DNA of 64,000 nt from Bacteroidia bacterium. Its GTDB lineage: Bacteria; Bacteroidota; Bacteroidia; NS11-12g; UBA9320. This document shows, one piece after another, positions 46,344 to 54,504 of the stretch; within the stretch, counting starts at the first letter, position 1; every line of letters begins with the position of its first letter. The translations under genes and the position numbers were made by a program. Location: positions 62,001 through 126,000 of the forward strand of contig JADLGN010000005.1 in NCBI GenBank assembly GCA_020849295.1, written 5' to 3'. A model generated the notes under the pieces. It did no database searches, had not been told where the DNA came from, and worked only from the letters and a program-made list of their open reading frames with translations.

Positions 46344-47384
46344 TCAAATATGCAAAATTAATTTAACTTTATATGTATCGCTATTTTCTTCAATATATAT
46401 GTTGTGCTTGTCTGGATATATAAGCATCAATCTTTTTTTTACATTATTTATGCCTATACCGCTGTTGGGTAATACTGTTTTATTATGTGTAGGTATTTTA
46501 TTATTTTCTATTTCAAATTGAAGCAAATCTTTGTCTGAAATAATTTTAATTTTTATAAATGAATCGCCAATAGTTGAATTTACTCCATGCTTAAAGCTGT
46601 TTTCTACAAAGGGTAATAATATCATAGGTGAAATTTCTTTGCCCGAAAAATCTCCTTTTAAGTCAATAGATAGTTTAAGTCTTTCGCCAAATCTTACTTT
46701 TTCAAGTTCAAGATAGCTTTTCAGGTATTCTATTTCTTTTTTAAGCTCAACTGTTTTTTCTCCACCTTCGTAAAGTATATATCTTAATATATCTGAAAGC
46801 TTGAGAATTACTTCGGGGGCTTTGTCGCTTTTGCTTAGTGTAAGTGCATATATGCTATTAAGGCTATTAAACAAAAAATGAGGATTTATCTGGCTTTTAA
46901 GAAATTTTAACTCTGTTTCTATATTCAATTTTTCAAGTTTAGTTGTCAGTCTTTCTTTTTCAAACCATTGCTTAAAAAATAAAAGTGCCATAGTGATTGC
47001 CAAGGTATAGCTTACACTTATTGCATCATTTATAAAAAACTCAAAACTCCAGAGATTGTATTTTTCTGCATTTTCTATTAAATCTGACCATAGTAAAAAG
47101 ATAATATGTATAAAACAGATAAACGAAATTGAAAAAAATACTGAAAAAAAATATTGAATATATTTTCTAAACTGAAGTAATGTAGGTATTAGATAATAAT
47201 TGTTGAAGTATGAAACTGTACCATGAAGAATAATTGTAGAAAAAGCATTTTCAATTGCTTTGCTTGTACCTAATGCTTGTTTGTATAGAAATATCCAGAA
47301 AAAAAGGTATAATAACCAAAATGCAATGTGATGTATTTTATATTTTAATATTTTTAGAAGTATTACTGTTGAATTAGCTTTCAA
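46344..47384 (-). CDS. LytS/YehU-type sensor histidine kinase (second pair)
   Basis: A 346-residue membrane kinase with four hydrophobic segments in residues 15-140 and a His_kinase domain, LKSQINPHFLFNSLNSIYAL, with phospho-acceptor His169. The N-box ILLPFVENSFKHGV and glycine box PNSGIGINNVKKRLMLIYP follow. There is no extracytoplasmic domain. Unlike the pair at 4.3-6.1 kb, it is not accompanied by a LiaF-like gene; its upstream neighbour, 6 bases away, is a 73-residue exported protein. Confidence 0.9.
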   Translation of the reverse strand: MKANSTVILLKILKYKIHHIAFWLLYLFFWIFLYKQALGTSKAIENAFSTIILHGTVSYFNNYYLIPTLLQFRKYIQYFFSVFFSISFICFIHIIFLLWSDLIENAEKYNLWSFEFFINDAISVSYTLAITMALLFFKQWFEKERLTTKLEKLNIETELKFLKSQINPHFLFNSLNSIYALTLSKSDKAPEVILKLSDILRYILYEGGEKTVELKKEIEYLKSYLELEKVRFGERLKLSIDLKGDFSGKEISPMILLPFVENSFKHGVNSTIGDSFIKIKIISDKDLLQFEIENNKIPTHNKTVLPNSGIGINNVKKRLMLIYPDKHNIYIEENSDTYKVKLILHI

Positions 47385-47390
47385 AATTCA

Positions 47391-47612
47391 CTAATTTGTA
47401 TTTGGTTTTTTAAAGTACTTAAGAAGATTATAGCTCCAGTTTATTATTTGCCAACCTTTTTCAATATAATCTATTTGTTGGGTTTCGTTAAATGAAACAC
47501 TTGCAGTATTATATTTTTTTGCATAAGACTTTGCTGTAGAAAATGCAATAGTATTAACAACTAATAATATTAAAATAATTTTTTTTGATTTTGATAGTTT
47601 AAACCTTTTCAT
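47391..47612 (-). CDS. Small exported protein
   Basis: A 73-residue protein if started at ATG 47612 (MKRFKLSKSKKIILILLVVN, then a cleavage region near SYA), with a mature part of about 50 residues (YNTASVSFNETQQIDYIEKGWQIINWSYNLLKYFKK). An ATG two codons earlier and a much earlier TTG at 47711 are possible but would spoil the signal peptide. It lies 6 bases upstream of the histidine kinase and could be a ligand or accessory of that system, which is only a guess from position. Confidence 0.55.
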   Translation of the reverse strand: MKRFKLSKSKKIILILLVVNTIAFSTAKSYAKKYNTASVSFNETQQIDYIEKGWQIINWSYNLLKYFKKPNTN

Positions 47613-47703
47613 AAACATTGCCGAATTAAATACATTTACTACTACGCTAAAGTTAATATTATGTTTCAAAATAAGTATTTTTTTAGCAAAAATTACAAAA
47701 ATT

Positions 47704-49011
47704 TTACTCAAAAAAGTTTAAAATAAAATTTCTCTGGCTTTTTAATGCTTTTATTATATTTCTGCCCTTTGATGTAAAATTAATTCTAAATATGTCTAAT
47801 GTAATAATTGCAGATTCTTTCCAAAACCAAAACAAATATCCCATAAGCCTTAGCAGCAAAGCTAAATATATTGCTTTATACCCAAAAAAAGGAATCAATA
47901 TTAAAACTAATATTACAAAATACAGGATGCCCGATATTGAACCTACACCAAAAATTACAGAATCTACAAACTCCGCTTTCTTCACCTTTGTACTTGTAAT
48001 ATAATTTGTAAAAAAAACTCGAGGATAATTTACTATAAAACCAACAACTGATGGTACACAAAGCAATATGGTAAACAATATATAAGATGTTTTTTCGGCA
48101 AGATTCAACGATAGAACTTTATCTCCTATATTCAGCTCTTTCAGATCGTTTGAGTAATCTGCAATTTTTTTTCTAAACAATTCAAATTTTTCTTGATTAT
48201 GCTCTGATATATTATTTATATCATTAGCAGCTCTTTTTTCTGCAATAAATCTTTTTTTGCTTTTTTTAAAAAAACCAAAAAATGATAGCTTATATTGGTT
48301 TCGAGCCATGTTTAAATATTGGTTTGCAATTAAATCATTTGATTTATCATTAATAATTACCATCTCATTTTCTATGGCATTGTATAATTCATTATTAAAT
48401 TCTTTTATTAGCTCAGAGTTGCTAAGTTTTTCTGACAATTTCTTTATTTTATTAATACTAATGGGAGTACCCAAATTAATACAAACTTCTTGTCTAAATT
48501 GCCCGGGGTTTGAATAGTTTATCCCAACAGGTACTACATCAAGGTCTATTTGAGGATATTTCTCAAGAATTTCTAAACAAAGTCTAATAACTCCATTTTT
48601 CATTGGTCTTAGTCTGCGTTCGCTTACGCAGTTACCTTCTGGAAAAATTACAAGTGTTCCGTTCTTTTTTTTTAAAATATCAATACTTTCTTCCAAAGTT
48701 TTCTTATTATATGATGACTGAGCATTTCTGTCATCAATATCGTGAGTTCTGTAAATTGGCAATAATCTTAAACTTCGCAAAACAATATTTGCCCATTTTT
48801 TTTTAAAAATATCACCTCTTACATATACATACACTTTTCGCCTTAATAATACTGATAGCAAAACACCATCTAGAAAGGCACTGCCATGATTGGCAGCTAA
48901 TATTACAGCTTTTTGGGGCGGTATAGAACCTACATTTATTAGATAAATGCGACGAAAATATGTTCTTAATGAAATATATAAATTATTTAATAAAATCCAA
49001 TATAAAATCAC
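47704..49011 (-). CDS. PlsC-type glycerolipid acyltransferase
   Basis: A 435-residue membrane protein with an N-terminal acyltransferase domain: active-site motif AANHGSAFLDG (His42 and Asp48, an H-x5-D spacing seen in this subgroup), VRGDIFKKK near 66, and VIFPEGNCVSERRLRPMKNG near 125 for phosphate binding. Two or three membrane helices occupy residues 310-420. The reaction would be acyl transfer to glycerol phosphate or lysophosphatidate for phospholipid synthesis. It is 50 bases downstream of dnaG on the same strand. The length is well above plain PlsC (about 250), as in related Bacteroidota proteins. Confidence 0.85.
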   Translation of the reverse strand: MILYWILLNNLYISLRTYFRRIYLINVGSIPPQKAVILAANHGSAFLDGVLLSVLLRRKVYVYVRGDIFKKKWANIVLRSLRLLPIYRTHDIDDRNAQSSYNKKTLEESIDILKKKNGTLVIFPEGNCVSERRLRPMKNGVIRLCLEILEKYPQIDLDVVPVGINYSNPGQFRQEVCINLGTPISINKIKKLSEKLSNSELIKEFNNELYNAIENEMVIINDKSNDLIANQYLNMARNQYKLSFFGFFKKSKKRFIAEKRAANDINNISEHNQEKFELFRKKIADYSNDLKELNIGDKVLSLNLAEKTSYILFTILLCVPSVVGFIVNYPRVFFTNYITSTKVKKAEFVDSVIFGVGSISGILYFVILVLILIPFFGYKAIYLALLLRLMGYLFWFWKESAIITLDIFRINFTSKGRNIIKALKSQRNFILNFFE

Positions 49012-49061
49012 AATCTGCGAATAAAAGAAAAAAAGCTATCCAAACAAAAACAATGATAAAA

Positions 49062-50990
49062 TTAATGAATTATTATTCCATAAAAAGATGCCAGTTTAGA
49101 CTTCAGTTCTAAAATATTTTTTTGAATTTGAAGTAACTCATTTAATGTTTCCTGCTCTTTGGTTTCTTTAATTTTTTCTGAGTTTTCATTTAACAATCTG
49201 TTTAAATGAGAAAGTTTAAGATAATTTACGTTGTTTATTACTTCTTTTTTATAATTATCAAAATCTGTTTTAATAGATTTTTCGGCATCGCTTAGCCATC
49301 TGGGACTCAAAAGATGTTTTTGTGAGTCAATTATTATATCCGAAGCTATTTGAGATGTAATAATATTGTTTTTGAAAAAATATTCATCTACAAATCCATT
49401 TGTATTAAAGTATTTTCTGGTCTCTACTAATATGTTGCCATAATTTTCGTTCAAAAACTCGAGATTATCCATTTCAATCTCTTCAAGTATATATTTTACA
49501 ACAGTGTAATCATCTATGCATGGCATATTGCCATACAAAATTATTGACCGAATGACAGATTTCTCTCTGTCTTCATCAGGGTTAAAATTTGTATTTTCAA
49601 TATCATTATTAAAAGATAGCAGATTTTCAAATTCATCATTTATTTTTTTATAGGTTTTTTCGTTGTCTTTAAGTCGCAGGCGGTTTGCTTCTGAAATAAG
49701 TATTTGTTCATTGGTATCAAGCAATGTAGATGTTTGTTTTATAAAAACGCTTCTTTTTATAGGGTCCGGAATTTTTGAAATAGTTTCTACAATTTCTCTA
49801 ATAGTAGTTGCTTTTTTTATTGGGTCACCATGGCCTTCTTTTAACAAAAATCGAGTTTTAAAAACTATAAAATCTGTTGCATTTTGGCTAATGTATTCTT
49901 CAAAAGCTGTTCCGCCTGATTTTTTGCAAAAACTGTCGGGGTCTTCTCCTTCGGGTAATACTACAATTTTTACATTTAGATTATTTTCAAGAATAATATC
50001 AGTACCCATTATTGCAGCTTTTATTCCTGCACTATCACCATCATATAGCATTGTAATATTATCAGTAAAACGTCCAATTTGTTTTACTTGATCTTGTGTA
50101 AGTGCTGTTCCGGCAGAGGCTACAACATTTTCAATACCATTTTGTGAAAGAGTTATTACATCAAGATATCCTTCGGTAAGTATGCAAAAATCCTTTTCTC
50201 GTATTGATTTTTTTGCTTGAAACATACCATAAAGAACTTTTGACTTATGATACACTTCGTTTTCAGGAGAATTTATATATTTAGAAATTTTATCATCTTT
50301 TTTGAGCAATCTGGCTCCAAATGCTATTATACGACCGGTAATATCATGTATCGGAAAAATTACTCTTTCGCGATAAACATCAAAATATTCTTCTTTCTTG
50401 TTTTCTTCTTTTTGTTCTTTTTGTTTTATAAAACCTGCTTTTATCAGTATTTCAGGTTTAAATCCGTTTTTTGTAGCATGGTTATAAAATTCTGTCCATC
50501 CTTTTTTACAATATCCAATTTCAAACTTTTCAATTGTGTCATCTCTAATACCGCGTTCTGTCAGATATGATTTTGCAATCACTTTTCCTTCTTCATCATT
50601 CAATAAATTATCTTTAAAATATTTGTTGGCAAATGAATAAACAGCCAAAAGTGCCTCTCTTTCTGATTTTTGTTTGCTTATTTCTTCGCTATCTACAAGT
50701 TCTTCTTCTATTATTATTTGATATTTTGCAGCGAGCCAACGCAAGGCTTCGGGATAATTTAATCTGTTTTGCTCCATTATAAAACCTACAGCATTACCGG
50801 CTTTACCACAACCAAAACATTTGTAAATTCCCTTGGTAGGCGAAACAACAAAAGAAGGTGTTTTTTCATCGTGAAAAGGACAATTGCCCATAAGATTTAC
50901 ACCTCGTCGCTTAAGGTTTACATATTCGCCAACAACTTCAGCAATATCTGCTGTGTCTAATATTTTTTCTATTGTTGACTGGCTTATCAT
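49062..50990 (-). CDS. dnaG: DNA primase
   Basis: A 642-residue primase making RNA primers at replication forks. The CHC2 zinc finger uses Cys37, His40, Cys58 and Cys61 (NCPFHDEKTPSF and YKCFGCGKAG). The TOPRIM domain shows CILTEGYLDVITL near 265 and MLYDGDSAGIKAA near 313. A C-terminal helicase-binding region follows. Length is normal. It is divergent from the M20 amidohydrolase gene with 70 bases between starts, which hold two back-to-back -7 elements. Confidence 0.97.
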   Translation of the reverse strand: MISQSTIEKILDTADIAEVVGEYVNLKRRGVNLMGNCPFHDEKTPSFVVSPTKGIYKCFGCGKAGNAVGFIMEQNRLNYPEALRWLAAKYQIIIEEELVDSEEISKQKSEREALLAVYSFANKYFKDNLLNDEEGKVIAKSYLTERGIRDDTIEKFEIGYCKKGWTEFYNHATKNGFKPEILIKAGFIKQKEQKEENKKEEYFDVYRERVIFPIHDITGRIIAFGARLLKKDDKISKYINSPENEVYHKSKVLYGMFQAKKSIREKDFCILTEGYLDVITLSQNGIENVVASAGTALTQDQVKQIGRFTDNITMLYDGDSAGIKAAIMGTDIILENNLNVKIVVLPEGEDPDSFCKKSGGTAFEEYISQNATDFIVFKTRFLLKEGHGDPIKKATTIREIVETISKIPDPIKRSVFIKQTSTLLDTNEQILISEANRLRLKDNEKTYKKINDEFENLLSFNNDIENTNFNPDEDREKSVIRSIILYGNMPCIDDYTVVKYILEEIEMDNLEFLNENYGNILVETRKYFNTNGFVDEYFFKNNIITSQIASDIIIDSQKHLLSPRWLSDAEKSIKTDFDNYKKEVINNVNYLKLSHLNRLLNENSEKIKETKEQETLNELLQIQKNILELKSKLASFYGIIIH

Positions 50991-51007
50991 TTATGAAATA
51001 AAAAACA

Positions 51008-51015
51008 CAAAATTA
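51008..51015 (-). promoter_or_regulatory. -7 element of dnaG
   Basis: The minus strand reads TAATTTTG, fitting TAnnTTTG, 17 bases upstream of the ATG at 50990. It is divergent from the element at 51046-51053, with 30 bases between them. Confidence 0.5.
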
Positions 51016-51045
51016 TAAATTATGTATTTTAAAAATTAATATTTT

Positions 51046-51053
51046 TAACTTTG
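51046..51053 (+). promoter_or_regulatory. -7 element of the M20 amidohydrolase gene
   Basis: TAACTTTG fits TAnnTTTG and lies only 7 bases before the ATG at 51061, which implies a leaderless or nearly leaderless transcript. Confidence 0.5.
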
Positions 51054-51060
51054 CCAAAGA

Positions 51061-52245
51061 ATGATAACTGAAATCAAATCTCTTGCAAAACAATATACCA
51101 ACGAAATAAAGGATATAAGGCATCATATTCATAAAAACCCCGAATTGTCTTTTGAAGAGTATAATACTCAAAAATTCATATTAAAAAAACTAGAAGAATA
51201 TGAAATTAAAAACGTCAAAACCATAGCTAACACAGGAGTTATAGTATTAATTAAAGGTGAAAATTCTGATAAAAAAACTATTGCATTGCGTGCAGATATT
51301 GATGCACTGCCAATAACTGAATCAAACGAAGTAGAGTATAAATCGCAAAATACCGGAGTAATGCATGCTTGTGGTCATGATGTTCACACAAGTTGCATGC
51401 TTGGAGCAATTAAAATTCTTGATAAATTAAAAAACAATTTTGAAGGAACTGTAAAAGTTATTTTCCAGCCTGGTGAAGAAAAATTACCTGGCGGAGCTTC
51501 AATTGTTATAAAAGAAGGCGGTTTGAAAAATCCTGATATTACAAGTATCATAGGGCAACATGTAATGCCACTTTTGCCAGTTGGTACAATTGGTTTTCGC
51601 AAAGGTTTGTATATGGCAAGTACAGATGAAATTTACATGACTGTAATAGGTAAAGGTGGTCATGGTGCTCAACCTCATCAAAATATTGATCCTGTAACTG
51701 CAACTGCACAAATTATTACTTCGCTTCAGCAAGTGGTAAGTAGAATAGCACCGCCTATTATACCCTCGGTATTATCATTTGGGAAAATAGAAGCCAAAGG
51801 TGCAACTAATATTATTCCCGATAAGGTTTATCTTGAAGGCACTTTCAGAACATTAAATGAAGATTGGAGAGAAAAAGCACATGAGTCAATTATAAAAATA
51901 GCTAAAGGTGTAGCTGAAAGTTTTGGGTGTAGTTGTGAAATTGAAATAAGAAAAGGTTATCCTTTTTTAAAAAATGATGAAACTCTTACTGATAAACTAA
52001 TAAACCATGCCAAAGAATACATGGGAGCAGAAAATGTAAAAGAACTTGATATGTGGATGGCTGCAGAAGATTTTGCATATTACAGCCAAATAGTTCCTGC
52101 ATGTTTTTATAGACTTGGTACTCGAAATGAATCAAAAAATATTATTTCAAATGTACATACTTCAACATTTGATATTGATGAAAATGCTATATGTGATGGT
52201 ATGGGATTAATGGCTTGGCTTGCAATATGCGAACTAAATGACTGA
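51061..52245 (+). CDS. M20-family amidohydrolase
   Basis: A 394-residue metal-dependent amidohydrolase of the M20D group (aminoacylase, hippurate hydrolase, N-acetyl-diaminopimelate deacetylase). It shows HIHKNPELSFEEYNTQ near 20, the metal-binding MHACGHDVHTSCMLG near 100, GQHVMP near 168, the dimerisation-domain GKGGHGAQPHQNIDPV near 197 and AAEDFAYYSQIVPACFYRLG near 335. There is no signal peptide, so it acts in the cytoplasm on N-acyl amino acids or peptides; the substrate cannot be told. Its 3' end overlaps yraN by 8 bases. Confidence 0.92.
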   Translation: MITEIKSLAKQYTNEIKDIRHHIHKNPELSFEEYNTQKFILKKLEEYEIKNVKTIANTGVIVLIKGENSDKKTIALRADIDALPITESNEVEYKSQNTGVMHACGHDVHTSCMLGAIKILDKLKNNFEGTVKVIFQPGEEKLPGGASIVIKEGGLKNPDITSIIGQHVMPLLPVGTIGFRKGLYMASTDEIYMTVIGKGGHGAQPHQNIDPVTATAQIITSLQQVVSRIAPPIIPSVLSFGKIEAKGATNIIPDKVYLEGTFRTLNEDWREKAHESIIKIAKGVAESFGCSCEIEIRKGYPFLKNDETLTDKLINHAKEYMGAENVKELDMWMAAEDFAYYSQIVPACFYRLGTRNESKNIISNVHTSTFDIDENAICDGMGLMAWLAICELND

Positions 52246-52594
52246 GCAAATATCAACAGGCAAAACAGGTGAACAAATTGCTGCCCAATTACTAAAAGAT
52301 AAAGGCTATGAAATAATTGAAACTAATAAATACTTTGGAAAATCAGAAATAGATATAATTGCTAAAATTGGAAATGAATACGTATTTGTTGAAGTAAAGA
52401 CCCGAAAGTCAGATTTTTTTGGGTTTCCCGAAGAGTCTGTAAATGATAAAAAAATAGAAATGATGGCTAAAGCGGCAGAAATATTTACAGAACAAAATAA
52501 TATAAATACAGAAGTTAGATTTGATATAATTTCGATTGTAATAAACAAAAGCAAAACTAATATTACGCATATTGAAGATGCATTTATACCTTAA
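52238..52594 (+). CDS. yraN: YraN family protein (UPF0102)
   Basis: A 118-residue protein with the restriction-endonuclease-like core of the UPF0102 family: TGKTGEQIAAQLLKDKGYEIIETN near 6-29, KSEIDIIAKIGNEYVFVEVKTRKS near 35-58 (the Asp and ExK residues of a PD-(D/E)xK site are present). The family is housekeeping and widespread, and has been suggested to process nucleic acids, but no reaction is proven. It starts within the end of the M20 gene and ends 14 bases before the GSCFA gene. Confidence 0.92.
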   Translation: MTEQISTGKTGEQIAAQLLKDKGYEIIETNKYFGKSEIDIIAKIGNEYVFVEVKTRKSDFFGFPEESVNDKKIEMMAKAAEIFTEQNNINTEVRFDIISIVINKSKTNITHIEDAFIP

Positions 52595-52608
52595 AAATAA
52601 AAACTACA

Positions 52609-53544
52609 ATGAGCATTAGTTTTTCATTAAAATTTCCAATAAAACCATTTAAAATTATAAATTCTGACAGTAAAATTTTGCTTTCAGGTTCTTGCTTTAC
52701 AGAACATATAGGTAATTTTTTGCAAAGCTCAGGTTTTTCTACAACAATAAACCCTTTCGGCATTTTATACAATCCTGTTTCGATTGCAAATTCACTCAAT
52801 TTTATAATAGATAATAAGGTATTTTGTGAAGAAGATTTACATTTAACTCATGAAAAAAAATATATATCTTTTGACCATCACGGTCGTTTTTCGGGCATTG
52901 AAAAAAATGATATATTAGACAATATAAACAACGAAATAAACAAATCTCACTTATTTCTGAAAAATGCAGATTGCTTAATAATTACTCTTGGTTCGGCATG
53001 GGCATACTCACACTTAGCTCTAAATAAAATTGTAGCCAATTGCCATAAAGTGCCAAACAAAGAGTTTTCAAAATCGCTTTTACCCTTAGATTTAATTACT
53101 GAAAAATTGAATACTGTTGTTGAGAAAATAAAAAATTTCAATGATAAAATTTCAATAATATTTACTGTAAGTCCTGTAAAGCACCTTGCTGACGGCATAG
53201 TTGAAAATCAGCAAAGTAAGGCTACACTTATACTTTCAATAAAAAATATTGTAGAAAATAATCAGGATTATTGCTATTATTTTCCATCTTATGAAATAGT
53301 TACTGACGAACTGAGAGATTATCGTTTTTATGAAAATGACCATGCACATCCTACACCATTAGCAACAGCTTACGTTTGGGAAAGATTTGTAAATGCATGT
53401 TTTGACAATGATGCGGCAGAAAAGGTAAAAGATTCTGCAATAATTGAAAAATATTTAAACCACAAGCAAATTACTTCATCAGATTTACCAAACCCCGACA
53501 TTTTTAAAAAAATTGAAGCATATATTAAAAAGTACAACAAGTAA
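52609..53544 (+). CDS. GSCFA-domain protein
   Basis: A 311-residue protein named for its motif: SKILLSGSCFTEHIGNFLQSSGFSTTINPFGILYNP at residues 20-55. A GSAWAY block near 128, TVSPVKHLADG near 188 and a C-terminal DHAHPTPLATAYVWERF near 265 suggest an SGNH-hydrolase-like fold with Ser in the first block and Asp-x-His in the last. The family is almost confined to Bacteroidota and some Proteobacteria and has no established function. Its stop is directly followed by the ATG of the next gene with no gap. Confidence 0.93.
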   Translation: MSISFSLKFPIKPFKIINSDSKILLSGSCFTEHIGNFLQSSGFSTTINPFGILYNPVSIANSLNFIIDNKVFCEEDLHLTHEKKYISFDHHGRFSGIEKNDILDNINNEINKSHLFLKNADCLIITLGSAWAYSHLALNKIVANCHKVPNKEFSKSLLPLDLITEKLNTVVEKIKNFNDKISIIFTVSPVKHLADGIVENQQSKATLILSIKNIVENNQDYCYYFPSYEIVTDELRDYRFYENDHAHPTPLATAYVWERFVNACFDNDAAEKVKDSAIIEKYLNHKQITSSDLPNPDIFKKIEAYIKKYNK

Positions 53545-54474
53545 ATGAAAAAAATATTAGTTACAGGAAGCAACGGATTATTAGGACAAAAACTTACGGA
53601 ATTATATCTAAAAACAAATAATTGCAAACTAATAGCTACCGGAAAAAGTACAAACCGATTCCCTAAAAAAGATGGATATATTTACGAAACACTTGATATT
53701 ACTGAAAGAAACGAAGTTTTAAAAATTGTACAAAAACATAAGCCAGATTGCATTATTCATGCAGCGGCAATGACAAATGTTGATGAATGTGAACTAAATA
53801 TCGAAGCATGCAGAAAACAAAATATTGATGCAGTAGAATATATAACTGAAGCTGCAAATACTGTAAATTCACATTTAATATATATATCAACCGATTTTAT
53901 TTTTGATGGAAAAAATGGACCTTATACAGAAAATGATTTGCCAAATCCGTTGAGCATTTATGGTAACTCAAAGTTGGAAGCTGAACAAATTGTAATTTCA
54001 AAAGCCAAAAAATGGTCAATTGCCCGAACCGTACTGGTATATGGACTTGTGGCTGATATGAGCCGCAGTAATATTGTACTTTGGGCAAAAGATGCTCTTG
54101 AAAAAAACAAACCCATTAAGGTAGTAGATGACCAGTACAGAACACCTACACTTGCCGAAGACCTTGCCATGGGTTGTCGCTTGATTGAAAAAAATGAAGC
54201 TTTAGGAATTTTTAATATTTCTGGTAAAGATTTTATGAATATATATCAACTTGTAGAAAAAGTAGGCAATTTTTTTAATCTGAAATTAAAAAATGTAGAA
54301 ACTGTAAGCAGTCTCACTTTAAATCAACCTGCAAAAAGACCTCATTTAACAGGTTTTGTAATTGATAAAGCTATGAACGAACTTGGATATAATCCACATA
54401 GTTTTGAAGAAGGTATAGCTATTGTTCAAAAACAATTTGAAAACTATTCAAAAAAATATTGCAACAATTTATAA
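53545..54474 (+). CDS. RmlD-like sugar nucleotide reductase (SDR family)
   Basis: A 309-residue extended short-chain dehydrogenase. It has the N-terminal nucleotide motif KILVTGSNGLLGQKL, CIIHAAAMTNVDECE near 70, YISTDFIFDGKNGPYTENDLPNPLSIYGNSKLEAE near 112-146 (catalytic Tyr and Lys in YGNSK) and a PTLAEDLA motif near 205. It resembles dTDP-4-dehydrorhamnose reductase, but no other rml genes are near, and the group also includes methionine adenosyltransferase beta-like proteins. The exact substrate is uncertain. It is directly adjacent to the GSCFA gene. Confidence 0.82.
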   Translation: MKKILVTGSNGLLGQKLTELYLKTNNCKLIATGKSTNRFPKKDGYIYETLDITERNEVLKIVQKHKPDCIIHAAAMTNVDECELNIEACRKQNIDAVEYITEAANTVNSHLIYISTDFIFDGKNGPYTENDLPNPLSIYGNSKLEAEQIVISKAKKWSIARTVLVYGLVADMSRSNIVLWAKDALEKNKPIKVVDDQYRTPTLAEDLAMGCRLIEKNEALGIFNISGKDFMNIYQLVEKVGNFFNLKLKNVETVSSLTLNQPAKRPHLTGFVIDKAMNELGYNPHSFEEGIAIVQKQFENYSKKYCNNL

Positions 54475-54504
54475 AAAAATCTTCTCTTGATATTTAAAAA
54501 AACT